A stretch of 22,820 nucleotides of DNA from Oscillospiraceae bacterium (GCA_012513005.1 JAAZCZ010000115.1:1-22820), one strand, 5' to 3'; shown: positions 6,247 to 14,630, counted from the first letter of the stretch. Notes: generated by a model not told the origin, from the sequence alone. Numbers and translations are program-made.

Positions 6247-8062
6247 CAAGGCAGTATTTAATAAGACGGTCAAAAGGTTTTGGCCTGTTTGGGCAGTTTA
6301 TCTTTTTATCTGGCTGCTAATCACTGTTCCCGCTCTTGTGGGGTTTATTCAAAACAGCCAAACAGCAACACCACACTATTCTTTTGAATATGAAACACTT
6401 ATTGTTAACATGTTCAAAACGGGAGCCACATTAGTCGGCGCAGTTATGGCATTTGTGTTTGCAGCGCTTTCGGCAATGCTAGTTTATGGCAGTTTATATA
6501 ACTCTTCGTCTGCTGATGCATTGGGCAGTTTGCCGCTTAAAAGAAGCAGCATATTTATTAGCCTCACCGCCGCTGCCTTAGTGCCTTTATTTATAGCAAA
6601 CTTAATTGTGTTTCTTACATGCCTCACAATTGAAGCTGCCTACGGTTTTTTGATGATAGAAAGCCTGCTTATCTGGCTTGCAGCGGTAACATTAATGAAC
6701 ATCGGCTTTTTCGGTATAGCGGCTATCTGTGCCCAATTTACAGGGAACATACTTATTTTTCCTGCATTTTATTTGATAGCAAATTTCTTTGCGGTAGTAG
6801 TTGAGACTTTTGTAAATTTGTTTTTGACTGCTGTATACTATGGTTTTTTAGCTCCCGACAAACCTAAAACAATAGCATTTTCACCGATAGTGAATATACT
6901 TAATCTTTCCTTTATTGGAACAAATCTTGCAGAGCCATTTGCTGAGAGAAACAAATACATTATGTATTTACTTATCTTTGCTGCTGTCGGCATAGTTTTT
7001 ATTGTGGTATCGGCGCTGCTGTTTAGGAAAAGAAGATTAGAATCGGCAGGAGACACTGTTGCAGTAAAAGCCTTATATCCGATTTTCAAGTACGCCCTTT
7101 CATTTGGCTCAGCCCTTGTTATAGGTATGGGAGTGTATTCAGTTGCTTTCGGAAGATTTTCAATAAACGGTTTTGCAAAAATATTTGCTCTTTGCCTTTG
7201 CACCTGCCTTTCCGCTTGCATAGCCTATTGTGTGGCAGAGATTTTGCTGACAAAAAACAGAAAATCACTTAGAGTTAAGAAAACATGGCGCAATATTTTA
7301 TCGGTCTGCGCAGTTTGTTTGATAATAGTAGTTTCGCTTTCTCTCGATGTATTCGGATTCCAAAGAAGACTGCCAGCAAAGGATGAAATAGAAAAAGTTA
7401 CAGTAGCTTACCTACAGTGGAACTCTACTTTGACTGAAGAAGATAGTATTGAGCTTGCAAGAGTAGCACATAAGGAAATTTTAGAAGAATATGCCGAAAA
7501 GGGGCAGAGCAGTGACCCGGGTATGATGAGCTTTAGAATCATCTACAGCTTAAAAAACGGCAGAACTGAAATCCGCAAATACATGGTTTCACAGGATAAT
7601 AAAAGGCTTATAATACCAATCATGGATGTGCTGAACAGCGAAGAGGCAACACGTGAGCGAATTGCCATCGGAAAGCCCGGAAGAGGGGCGGTGATTCTCG
7701 AAGCGGAAATAAGCTACGGGGTAACGGAGAAAAATGAAAACGGAGAAAGCGTAGTTGTATATTATAACAAGAGCTTTTCGGCTTCTGAGGCAAAAGACTT
7801 ATATGAGAACTACATAAAAAAAGATGCTGAACATGAGAACATAGGCAAAGTACAAAAAGCAACTAATTATAATTGCACTATTTCGATTTTGTACAGGTGG
7901 TATAGTCCAGCCGACAGAACAGGTAAGGATTTTGAAGTTCAAAGAATTGAGCTTTCGCCCGACACCGGCTCAGAATATACATTAAAATGGCTAAAAGAGC
8001 ATGGTATTGTCCCAATTTTGACTGAGCAGGGAAATAGCACCGCAATTCCGGCAAAGGGTTAA
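6221..8062 (+). CDS. Large ABC transporter permease of the YtrA-type operon
   Basis: The 613-residue membrane protein is the likely partner of the ATPase. Hydrophobic segments lie at about 22-43, 67-91, 111-136, 147-170, 176-207 (long enough for two helices), 246-267, 290-310, 319-342 and 357-379. From about 385 to the end is a soluble domain of some 230 residues with mixed strands and charged helices that I do not recognise. The start at 6221 is set by GGGAGGAG 6 nt upstream; the longer frame begins inside the ATPase gene. Overlap with the ATPase gene is 26 nt. The short lumenal loop and SLPLKRSSIF segment resemble ABC-2/YtrC-D permeases. Substrate is unknown. Confidence 0.85.
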   Translation: MKSKTSFFNKAVFNKTVKRFWPVWAVYLFIWLLITVPALVGFIQNSQTATPHYSFEYETLIVNMFKTGATLVGAVMAFVFAALSAMLVYGSLYNSSSADALGSLPLKRSSIFISLTAAALVPLFIANLIVFLTCLTIEAAYGFLMIESLLIWLAAVTLMNIGFFGIAAICAQFTGNILIFPAFYLIANFFAVVVETFVNLFLTAVYYGFLAPDKPKTIAFSPIVNILNLSFIGTNLAEPFAERNKYIMYLLIFAAVGIVFIVVSALLFRKRRLESAGDTVAVKALYPIFKYALSFGSALVIGMGVYSVAFGRFSINGFAKIFALCLCTCLSACIAYCVAEILLTKNRKSLRVKKTWRNILSVCAVCLIIVVSLSLDVFGFQRRLPAKDEIEKVTVAYLQWNSTLTEEDSIELARVAHKEILEEYAEKGQSSDPGMMSFRIIYSLKNGRTEIRKYMVSQDNKRLIIPIMDVLNSEEATRERIAIGKPGRGAVILEAEISYGVTEKNENGESVVVYYNKSFSASEAKDLYENYIKKDAEHENIGKVQKATNYNCTISILYRWYSPADRTGKDFEVQRIELSPDTGSEYTLKWLKEHGIVPILTEQGNSTAIPAKG

Positions 8063-8094
8063 ACTTCTGAAGAATACTAATTCATCAAATATTC

Positions 8095-8127
8095 GCGAGG
8101 GCTTCGGCTATATGTCGGAGCTCTCGC
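8095..8127 (+). terminator. Stem-loop after the permease gene, probable terminator
   Basis: GCGAGGGCTTCGGC (8095-8108) pairs with GTCGGAGCTCTCGC (8114-8127) over 14 positions, three of them G-U, around a 5-nt loop. TTCTTGGTT follows, a weak T-tract. It lies 32 nt after the permease stop and before the next promoter. Confidence 0.6.
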
Positions 8128-8161
8128 TTCTTGGTTAAAACAAAAAACGAATTTGCAAATG

Positions 8162-8190
8162 ACTTGTTTTAATAGCTCTCTTAGTATAAT
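8162..8190 (+). promoter_or_regulatory. Probable promoter of the oxoamine synthase/SDR pair
   Basis: A consensus TATAAT (8185-8190) lies about 50 nt before the start codon. The -35 is poor: ACTTGT (8162-8167) at 17 nt or TTGTTT (8164-8169) at 15 nt. Confidence 0.5.
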
Positions 8191-8240
8191 ATGTAGAAAA
8201 TATAACAAAAAGTTTTTTCAAAAAAGATGAGGTGTTTATT

Positions 8241-9410
8241 TTGGATATATTCGAAAAGTTTGACGGATTTTCTCTTGCTCGCGAGGCAAAAGAAAAGGGT
8301 GTTTACCCATATTTCCACGCACTTGAATCCAGACAGGATGTAGAGGTCATAATGGAGGGCAAGCGCAGAATAATGCTCGGCTCCAATAACTACTTAGGGC
8401 TTACAACAAACCCGGAAATAATTGAAGCCGGCAAAAAGGCACTCGAGCAATACGGCACAGGCTGCTCCGGCTCCCGTTTTCTAAACGGCACACTCAAAAT
8501 GCACTTAGAGCTCGAAGAAGAGCTTGCAGAGTTTACTAACAAGGAGGGCGCAGTCACATTCTCAACGGGCTTTCAGTCAAACCTCGGCATAATAAGTGCT
8601 GTTGTGGGCAGGGCAGACTATGTTATCTGCGACAAGGAAAACCACGCCAGCATATATGATGCCTGCCGCCTTTCATTCGGAAAAATGCTCAGATACGAGC
8701 ACAACGACATGCAGGATTTAGAACATCAGCTCAAAAAAGTTCCTCAGGAATGTGGAATACTAATTGTCACAGACGGTGTTTTCTCTATGGGCGGCGATAT
8801 AGCCAACCTGCCCGAAATAGTCAGACTTGCAAAAAAGTACGGAGCCAGAGTGATGGTAGATGACGCGCACGGGCTCGGTGTAATAGGCAAGGGAGGCAGG
8901 GGAACTGCAAGCTATTTCGGCTTGGATGACGAGGTTGACATTATAATGGGCACCTTCTCAAAATCTCTTGCCAGCCTCGGCGGATTTATGTCTGCATCCG
9001 AAAAAACCTGCGACTATGTTCGCCACAATTCAAGACCGTTTATATTTTCAGCGTCTATTCCTCCGTCATCCTGCGCTGTTGCCTTAGCGGCACTGCGGCA
9101 CCTAAAAGCTCATCCCGAGCTACCCGAGAGGCTGCTTAAGCTGGCAGCCCACGCAAGAGCGGGGCTGAGGGCACGGGGTATTAAAATCAGAGAATCCGAC
9201 ACCCCGATTATCCCTATCTACACATGGGATATAGAAAACACACTCATAAAGGCAAAGCAGCTCTATGAGGCGGGAGTCTATGTAAACCCCGTGCTGCCTC
9301 CTGCAACAGCACCGAGCGAGTGCCTGCTTAGAACCTCTTACATGGCAACACTAAGCGAGGAGCTGATTGACGAGGCTCTCGATATTATCGAGAAGATAAT
9401 GGTAGAATGA
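8241..9410 (+). CDS. PLP-dependent alpha-oxoamine synthase (serine palmitoyltransferase/AONS/KBL family)
   Basis: The enzyme should condense an amino acid with an acyl thioester, with loss of CO2, to an alpha-amino ketone. Numbered from the start used here (389 residues): SNNYLGL near 48, YGTGCSGSRFLNGT from 71, His135 in the ENHAS motif stacking on the cofactor, DDAHG from Asp207 with His210, and GTFSKSLASLGG with Schiff-base Lys241. The GVYPYF opening and SGSRFLNGT core look to me closer to bacterial serine palmitoyltransferases than to BioF or Kbl, but this is recollection, not a search. No biotin or threonine-catabolism gene is nearby; instead a ketoreductase-type SDR follows by one base. 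The start is TTG: GAGGTG (8229-8234) lies 6 nt before it, while the upstream GTG (8232) falls inside that site. Confidence 0.88.
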   Translation: MDIFEKFDGFSLAREAKEKGVYPYFHALESRQDVEVIMEGKRRIMLGSNNYLGLTTNPEIIEAGKKALEQYGTGCSGSRFLNGTLKMHLELEEELAEFTNKEGAVTFSTGFQSNLGIISAVVGRADYVICDKENHASIYDACRLSFGKMLRYEHNDMQDLEHQLKKVPQECGILIVTDGVFSMGGDIANLPEIVRLAKKYGARVMVDDAHGLGVIGKGGRGTASYFGLDDEVDIIMGTFSKSLASLGGFMSASEKTCDYVRHNSRPFIFSASIPPSSCAVALAALRHLKAHPELPERLLKLAAHARAGLRARGIKIRESDTPIIPIYTWDIENTLIKAKQLYEAGVYVNPVLPPATAPSECLLRTSYMATLSEELIDEALDIIEKIMVE

Positions 9411-9411
9411 C

Positions 9412-10203
9412 ATGAACAAGGTATGCATTGTAACAGGCGGCTCAAGTGGCATAGGCAGACAGACAGCCCTTGCACTAAAAGGCGAAGGAAACACTGTTTA
9501 CGAGCTATCCAGACGAGATGCTAACTATGAGGATATAATCCACATAACAGCGGATATAACTGATGAAAATCAGGTAAAGGCTGCAGTTTCTGAGATAATA
9601 AGCCGCGAAGGCAGAATTGATGTGCTTGTTAATAACGCAGGCTTCGGTATTTCCGGGGCAGCGGAGATGACAAAAAGTGCAGACTCCCATGCCCAACTCG
9701 AGGTTAACCTCTTCGGTGCAGACAATGTGTGCAGGGCAGTTATTCCACATATGCGAGAGAGAAAAAACGGCAGAATATTATTCCTATCCTCAATAGCAGG
9801 AATCCTGCCTATTCCGTTTCAGCTCTGGTATTCTGTCTCCAAGGCGGCAATAATAGCGTACTCGCTTGCACTGCAAAACGAGCTTAGACCATACGGCATA
9901 ACAACCTGCACAGTGATGCCCGGAGACATAGCCTCGGGCTTTACAGCAAGCAGAAAAAAATCCGAAGCAGGCGACGAGGTCTACGGCGGCAGAATAGAAA
10001 GATCCGTTTTAAGAATGGAAAAAGACGAGCAGGGCGGCATGTCAGCTGCGGTTGCGGGAGCGTTTATTGCAAAAATGGCGCTTAAACAAAAATCTAAGCC
10101 GCTAGTGTCACTGGGTCTAATGTATAAATTTGCAGCAGTAGTGGCAAAGCTTATGCCGAGGTCATTAACAAACTATATAATCGGCAGCATGTATTCAAAA
10201 TAG
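9412..10203 (+). CDS. Short-chain dehydrogenase/reductase, candidate 3-keto-sphinganine-type reductase
   Basis: The 263-residue classical SDR is a cytoplasmic NAD(P)H oxidoreductase. The cofactor motif TGGSSGIG is at 8-15, NNAG at 74-77, Asn99 in the active-site tetrad, Ser127, and YSVSK with Tyr140 and Lys144. SRR at 33-35 after the second strand suggests NADPH preference. The C-terminal third (about 200-263) is hydrophobic and basic, as in membrane-associated ketoreductases. The ATG lies one base after the synthase stop, with no strong ribosome site of its own, so translation is probably coupled. The obvious substrate is the alpha-amino ketone made by the synthase, by analogy with 3-ketodihydrosphingosine reductase; this is inference. 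A general acyl or steroid-like SDR is an alternative. Confidence 0.88.
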   Translation: MNKVCIVTGGSSGIGRQTALALKGEGNTVYELSRRDANYEDIIHITADITDENQVKAAVSEIISREGRIDVLVNNAGFGISGAAEMTKSADSHAQLEVNLFGADNVCRAVIPHMRERKNGRILFLSSIAGILPIPFQLWYSVSKAAIIAYSLALQNELRPYGITTCTVMPGDIASGFTASRKKSEAGDEVYGGRIERSVLRMEKDEQGGMSAAVAGAFIAKMALKQKSKPLVSLGLMYKFAAVVAKLMPRSLTNYIIGSMYSK

Positions 10204-10221
10204 AACTTAATACAAAGAAAA

Positions 10222-10273
10222 TCCGTATATTTTATTGCCAAAACAATTTAATAGAATATACGGAACTTTTTTT
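10222..10273 (+). terminator. Rho-independent terminator of the oxoamine synthase/SDR operon
   Basis: TCCGTATATT (10222-10231) pairs perfectly with 10255-10264, and the stem extends by a G-U and four A-T pairs around a 13-nt loop. Seven T (10267-10273) follow. It lies 18 nt after the SDR stop and closes the two-gene unit. Confidence 0.85.
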
Positions 10274-10326
10274 CAAAATTAAAGTCTAAGTGTATAGAGG
10301 AACAAAATGGAAAGGGAGGAATAAAT

Positions 10327-11367
10327 ATGAAAACTAATAAACGCAGAATAAGTGCCCTAATTATTGCGATAGTGCTGCTTACATCCCTTGTGCTGTCTGC
10401 TTGCGGCAGCAAAAATTCGGCATCCGTTATGCCCGGCGAGGGATACTACGGAGGCTATGCAGACCGCGACGGCGGAGAAGAAAAGGGCATGCTCGGGCTA
10501 AAGCCCCAAGACGCCCCGGCAGCTAAGAATGATTCCGCAGGAGAAAGTAAGCCCCAAGATCAATCTAACATGCCTGCAAAGCCGGGCGAAAACACAAAGA
10601 TTGTTTACACGGCAAGCATAGAGATTGACACAACGGAGTTTGAAACTGCCGAGGCTAAGCTCAAAGAATTAGTTGCAAAAAACCAAGGCTACTTCGAGCA
10701 GGAGCAAAGCGGGAAAAGCGGCAGCTACAGAAGGCTATCCTGCACAGTCAGAGTTCCTGCAGATAATTTTAAAGCCTTCACAGAGAGTGTCGGAGAAGTC
10801 GGGCAGGTAAACACAAAGAATATCTATGCCGAAGATATAGCAGAATCATACTATGACACAGAAATAAGACTCGGGACACAGAAAACAAAGCTGGAAAGAC
10901 TGCAAAAGCTCCTCGCTGAGGCAAAGGATATGCAGGATATTATAACAATCGAGTCTGCTATTTCCGAAACGGAAGTAGCCATAGAACGCCTAACCGGAAC
11001 AATGCGCCGCTATGATTCCTTGGTGGGCTTTTCTACAGTAAGCATCAGCCTAAGGGAGGTAAGCAAGCTAAGCGGTGAGGCAGTAGCTCCCATAGGATTT
11101 GGTCAGAAGCTATTAAACGCCCTTAAAAACGGGATAAGCTCATTTGTTGAATTTTTAGAGGACCTCATAATAGACATAGCATATAACTGGGTTGGGCTCT
11201 TAGTAACAGTTATAATCGCCATACTGCTTTATAAGCTTATAAAAAAAGGCATAAACAAAAGAAGAGGAATTGTTCCTTCAAAGAAAAAGAAGAATAAGCA
11301 GGAAGAGCCGGAAGTTAAGATAGAAAGTCCTGCAGAAAATCAGGCAGAAGCGGATAAAAAAGAATAA
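10327..11367 (+). CDS. DUF4349 lipoprotein with C-terminal membrane anchor
   Basis: The 346-residue envelope protein has unknown function. Residues 1-25 are a lipoprotein signal with lipobox LSAC and Cys26. A low-complexity Gly/Asp/Lys/Pro linker runs to about 88. KIVYTASIEIDTTEF at 91 opens the DUF4349 domain, which includes RLSCTVRVPADNF and a long helical, probably coiled-coil segment (about 180-225), and ends with VGFSTVSISLREV near 245. A membrane helix follows at about 281-302, then a Lys/Glu-rich cytoplasmic tail. N-terminal lipid plus C-terminal helix anchors both ends. The start is supported by GGGAGGA 6 nt upstream. It sits between two terminators, so is probably monocistronic; a weak TATAGA lies at 10293, without a clear -35. 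DUF4349 proteins are often said to resemble anti-sigma partners, but no sigma factor is here. Confidence 0.9.
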   Translation: MKTNKRRISALIIAIVLLTSLVLSACGSKNSASVMPGEGYYGGYADRDGGEEKGMLGLKPQDAPAAKNDSAGESKPQDQSNMPAKPGENTKIVYTASIEIDTTEFETAEAKLKELVAKNQGYFEQEQSGKSGSYRRLSCTVRVPADNFKAFTESVGEVGQVNTKNIYAEDIAESYYDTEIRLGTQKTKLERLQKLLAEAKDMQDIITIESAISETEVAIERLTGTMRRYDSLVGFSTVSISLREVSKLSGEAVAPIGFGQKLLNALKNGISSFVEFLEDLIIDIAYNWVGLLVTVIIAILLYKLIKKGINKRRGIVPSKKKKNKQEEPEVKIESPAENQAEADKKE

Positions 11368-11390
11368 GATATATATATTAAATAAATAAT

Positions 11391-11430
11391 AAAATTTGGG
11401 GCTGTATCATATGATACAGCCCCAAATTTT
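11391..11430. terminator. Palindromic terminator-like hairpin at the repeat axis
   Basis: The centre of the window is a G+C-rich stem, GGGGCTGTATCAT followed directly by its reverse complement, flanked by AAAATTT/AAATTTT and then A/T-rich sequence. It starts 23 nt after the DUF4349 lipoprotein stop codon, where a rho-independent terminator is expected; in RNA the few central bases would form the loop. Because the palindrome continues through the whole window, the natural length of this hairpin cannot be read here. The strand after position 11410 may simply be the left arm copied back. A natural, nearly perfect 26-40 bp dyad would explain why the fold-back happened at this point. Confidence 0.6.
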
Positions 11431-11453
11431 ATTATTTATTTAATATATATATC

Positions 11454-12494
11454 TTATTCTTTTTTATCCGCTTCTGCCTGATTTTCTGCAGGACTTTCTA
11501 TCTTAACTTCCGGCTCTTCCTGCTTATTCTTCTTTTTCTTTGAAGGAACAATTCCTCTTCTTTTGTTTATGCCTTTTTTTATAAGCTTATAAAGCAGTAT
11601 GGCGATTATAACTGTTACTAAGAGCCCAACCCAGTTATATGCTATGTCTATTATGAGGTCCTCTAAAAATTCAACAAATGAGCTTATCCCGTTTTTAAGG
11701 GCGTTTAATAGCTTCTGACCAAATCCTATGGGAGCTACTGCCTCACCGCTTAGCTTGCTTACCTCCCTTAGGCTGATGCTTACTGTAGAAAAGCCCACCA
11801 AGGAATCATAGCGGCGCATTGTTCCGGTTAGGCGTTCTATGGCTACTTCCGTTTCGGAAATAGCAGACTCGATTGTTATAATATCCTGCATATCCTTTGC
11901 CTCAGCGAGGAGCTTTTGCAGTCTTTCCAGCTTTGTTTTCTGTGTCCCGAGTCTTATTTCTGTGTCATAGTATGATTCTGCTATATCTTCGGCATAGATA
12001 TTCTTTGTGTTTACCTGCCCGACTTCTCCGACACTCTCTGTGAAGGCTTTAAAATTATCTGCAGGAACTCTGACTGTGCAGGATAGCCTTCTGTAGCTGC
12101 CGCTTTTCCCGCTTTGCTCCTGCTCGAAGTAGCCTTGGTTTTTTGCAACTAATTCTTTGAGCTTAGCCTCGGCAGTTTCAAACTCCGTTGTGTCAATCTC
12201 TATGCTTGCCGTGTAAACAATCTTTGTGTTTTCGCCCGGCTTTGCAGGCATGTTAGATTGATCTTGGGGCTTACTTTCTCCTGCGGAATCATTCTTAGCT
12301 GCCGGGGCGTCTTGGGGCTTTAGCCCGAGCATGCCCTTTTCTTCTCCGCCGTCGCGGTCTGCATAGCCTCCGTAGTATCCCTCGCCGGGCATAACGGATG
12401 CCGAATTTTTGCTGCCGCAAGCAGACAGCACAAGGGATGTAAGCAGCACTATCGCAATAATTAGGGCACTTATTCTGCGTTTATTAGTTTTCAT
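11454..12494 (-). CDS. DUF4349 lipoprotein (mirror copy)
   Basis: Identical to the protein at 10327-11367. Its 3' end faces the left copy across the axis hairpin, 86 nt apart, giving an apparently convergent pair that is probably artefactual. Confidence 0.85.
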   Translation of the reverse strand: MKTNKRRISALIIAIVLLTSLVLSACGSKNSASVMPGEGYYGGYADRDGGEEKGMLGLKPQDAPAAKNDSAGESKPQDQSNMPAKPGENTKIVYTASIEIDTTEFETAEAKLKELVAKNQGYFEQEQSGKSGSYRRLSCTVRVPADNFKAFTESVGEVGQVNTKNIYAEDIAESYYDTEIRLGTQKTKLERLQKLLAEAKDMQDIITIESAISETEVAIERLTGTMRRYDSLVGFSTVSISLREVSKLSGEAVAPIGFGQKLLNALKNGISSFVEFLEDLIIDIAYNWVGLLVTVIIAILLYKLIKKGINKRRGIVPSKKKKNKQEEPEVKIESPAENQAEADKKE

Positions 12495-12547
12495 ATTTAT
12501 TCCTCCCTTTCCATTTTGTTCCTCTATACACTTAGACTTTAATTTTG

Positions 12548-12599
12548 AAAAAAAGTTCCGTATATTCTATTAAATTGTTTTGGCAATAAAATATACGGA
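12548..12599 (-). terminator. Terminator of the SDR operon (mirror copy)
   Basis: Mirror of 10222-10273. Confidence 0.8.
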
Positions 12600-12617
12600 T
12601 TTTCTTTGTATTAAGTT

Positions 12618-13409
12618 CTATTTTGAATACATGCTGCCGATTATATAGTTTGTTAATGACCTCGGCATAAGCTTTGCCACTACTGCTGCAAATTTATACA
12701 TTAGACCCAGTGACACTAGCGGCTTAGATTTTTGTTTAAGCGCCATTTTTGCAATAAACGCTCCCGCAACCGCAGCTGACATGCCGCCCTGCTCGTCTTT
12801 TTCCATTCTTAAAACGGATCTTTCTATTCTGCCGCCGTAGACCTCGTCGCCTGCTTCGGATTTTTTTCTGCTTGCTGTAAAGCCCGAGGCTATGTCTCCG
12901 GGCATCACTGTGCAGGTTGTTATGCCGTATGGTCTAAGCTCGTTTTGCAGTGCAAGCGAGTACGCTATTATTGCCGCCTTGGAGACAGAATACCAGAGCT
13001 GAAACGGAATAGGCAGGATTCCTGCTATTGAGGATAGGAATAATATTCTGCCGTTTTTTCTCTCTCGCATATGTGGAATAACTGCCCTGCACACATTGTC
13101 TGCACCGAAGAGGTTAACCTCGAGTTGGGCATGGGAGTCTGCACTTTTTGTCATCTCCGCTGCCCCGGAAATACCGAAGCCTGCGTTATTAACAAGCACA
13201 TCAATTCTGCCTTCGCGGCTTATTATCTCAGAAACTGCAGCCTTTACCTGATTTTCATCAGTTATATCCGCTGTTATGTGGATTATATCCTCATAGTTAG
13301 CATCTCGTCTGGATAGCTCGTAAACAGTGTTTCCTTCGCCTTTTAGTGCAAGGGCTGTCTGTCTGCCTATGCCACTTGAGCCGCCTGTTACAATGCATAC
13401 CTTGTTCAT
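12618..13409 (-). CDS. Short-chain dehydrogenase/reductase (mirror copy)
   Basis: Identical to the protein at 9412-10203, with the same cofactor motif and Ser127/Tyr140/Lys144. Confidence 0.85.
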   Translation of the reverse strand: MNKVCIVTGGSSGIGRQTALALKGEGNTVYELSRRDANYEDIIHITADITDENQVKAAVSEIISREGRIDVLVNNAGFGISGAAEMTKSADSHAQLEVNLFGADNVCRAVIPHMRERKNGRILFLSSIAGILPIPFQLWYSVSKAAIIAYSLALQNELRPYGITTCTVMPGDIASGFTASRKKSEAGDEVYGGRIERSVLRMEKDEQGGMSAAVAGAFIAKMALKQKSKPLVSLGLMYKFAAVVAKLMPRSLTNYIIGSMYSK

Positions 13410-13410
13410 G

Positions 13411-14580
13411 TCATTCTACCATTATCTTCTCGATAATATCGAGAGCCTCGTCAATCAGCTCCTCGCTTAGTGTTGCCATGTAAGAGGTTCTAAGCAGGCA
13501 CTCGCTCGGTGCTGTTGCAGGAGGCAGCACGGGGTTTACATAGACTCCCGCCTCATAGAGCTGCTTTGCCTTTATGAGTGTGTTTTCTATATCCCATGTG
13601 TAGATAGGGATAATCGGGGTGTCGGATTCTCTGATTTTAATACCCCGTGCCCTCAGCCCCGCTCTTGCGTGGGCTGCCAGCTTAAGCAGCCTCTCGGGTA
13701 GCTCGGGATGAGCTTTTAGGTGCCGCAGTGCCGCTAAGGCAACAGCGCAGGATGACGGAGGAATAGACGCTGAAAATATAAACGGTCTTGAATTGTGGCG
13801 AACATAGTCGCAGGTTTTTTCGGATGCAGACATAAATCCGCCGAGGCTGGCAAGAGATTTTGAGAAGGTGCCCATTATAATGTCAACCTCGTCATCCAAG
13901 CCGAAATAGCTTGCAGTTCCCCTGCCTCCCTTGCCTATTACACCGAGCCCGTGCGCGTCATCTACCATCACTCTGGCTCCGTACTTTTTTGCAAGTCTGA
14001 CTATTTCGGGCAGGTTGGCTATATCGCCGCCCATAGAGAAAACACCGTCTGTGACAATTAGTATTCCACATTCCTGAGGAACTTTTTTGAGCTGATGTTC
14101 TAAATCCTGCATGTCGTTGTGCTCGTATCTGAGCATTTTTCCGAATGAAAGGCGGCAGGCATCATATATGCTGGCGTGGTTTTCCTTGTCGCAGATAACA
14201 TAGTCTGCCCTGCCCACAACAGCACTTATTATGCCGAGGTTTGACTGAAAGCCCGTTGAGAATGTGACTGCGCCCTCCTTGTTAGTAAACTCTGCAAGCT
14301 CTTCTTCGAGCTCTAAGTGCATTTTGAGTGTGCCGTTTAGAAAACGGGAGCCGGAGCAGCCTGTGCCGTATTGCTCGAGTGCCTTTTTGCCGGCTTCAAT
14401 TATTTCCGGGTTTGTTGTAAGCCCTAAGTAGTTATTGGAGCCGAGCATTATTCTGCGCTTGCCCTCCATTATGACCTCTACATCCTGTCTGGATTCAAGT
14501 GCGTGGAAATATGGGTAAACACCCTTTTCTTTTGCCTCGCGAGCAAGAGAAAATCCGTCAAACTTTTCGAATATATCCAA
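13411..14580 (-). CDS. Alpha-oxoamine synthase (mirror copy)
   Basis: Identical to 8241-9410. The TTG start is at 14580-14578, with its ribosome site at 14587-14592. Confidence 0.85.
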   Translation of the reverse strand: MDIFEKFDGFSLAREAKEKGVYPYFHALESRQDVEVIMEGKRRIMLGSNNYLGLTTNPEIIEAGKKALEQYGTGCSGSRFLNGTLKMHLELEEELAEFTNKEGAVTFSTGFQSNLGIISAVVGRADYVICDKENHASIYDACRLSFGKMLRYEHNDMQDLEHQLKKVPQECGILIVTDGVFSMGGDIANLPEIVRLAKKYGARVMVDDAHGLGVIGKGGRGTASYFGLDDEVDIIMGTFSKSLASLGGFMSASEKTCDYVRHNSRPFIFSASIPPSSCAVALAALRHLKAHPELPERLLKLAAHARAGLRARGIKIRESDTPIIPIYTWDIENTLIKAKQLYEAGVYVNPVLPPATAPSECLLRTSYMATLSEELIDEALDIIEKIMVE

Positions 14581-14630
14581 AATAAACACCTCATCTTTTT
14601 TGAAAAAACTTTTTGTTATATTTTCTACAT

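Larger units (their letters stand above)
1..11410 (+). repeat. Left arm of a perfect 2 x 11,410-bp inverted repeat
   Basis: The arm is the exact reverse complement of 11411-22820. The first twenty bases are the reverse complement of the last twenty. All proteins of this arm recur unchanged at mirrored coordinates, and the non-coding stretches compared (for example 8161-8220 against 14601-14660) also mirror without a mismatch. There is no unique spacer between the arms. Two arms with no divergence even in intergenic DNA suggest one sequence written twice rather than an old duplication. The annotation of this arm holds for both. Confidence 0.98.

Noticed and set aside
8241..9410. Calling the synthase BioF of biotin synthesis
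   Set aside because: No bioA, bioB, bioD or bioW is adjacent, and the partner is an SDR. Family membership alone does not fix the substrate.
11368..11453. Covalently closed hairpin telomere or phage resolution site at the axis
   Set aside because: The flanking genes are ordinary chromosomal ones, no protelomerase or replication gene is present, and the hairpin looks like a terminator. It is kept only as an alternative to test.
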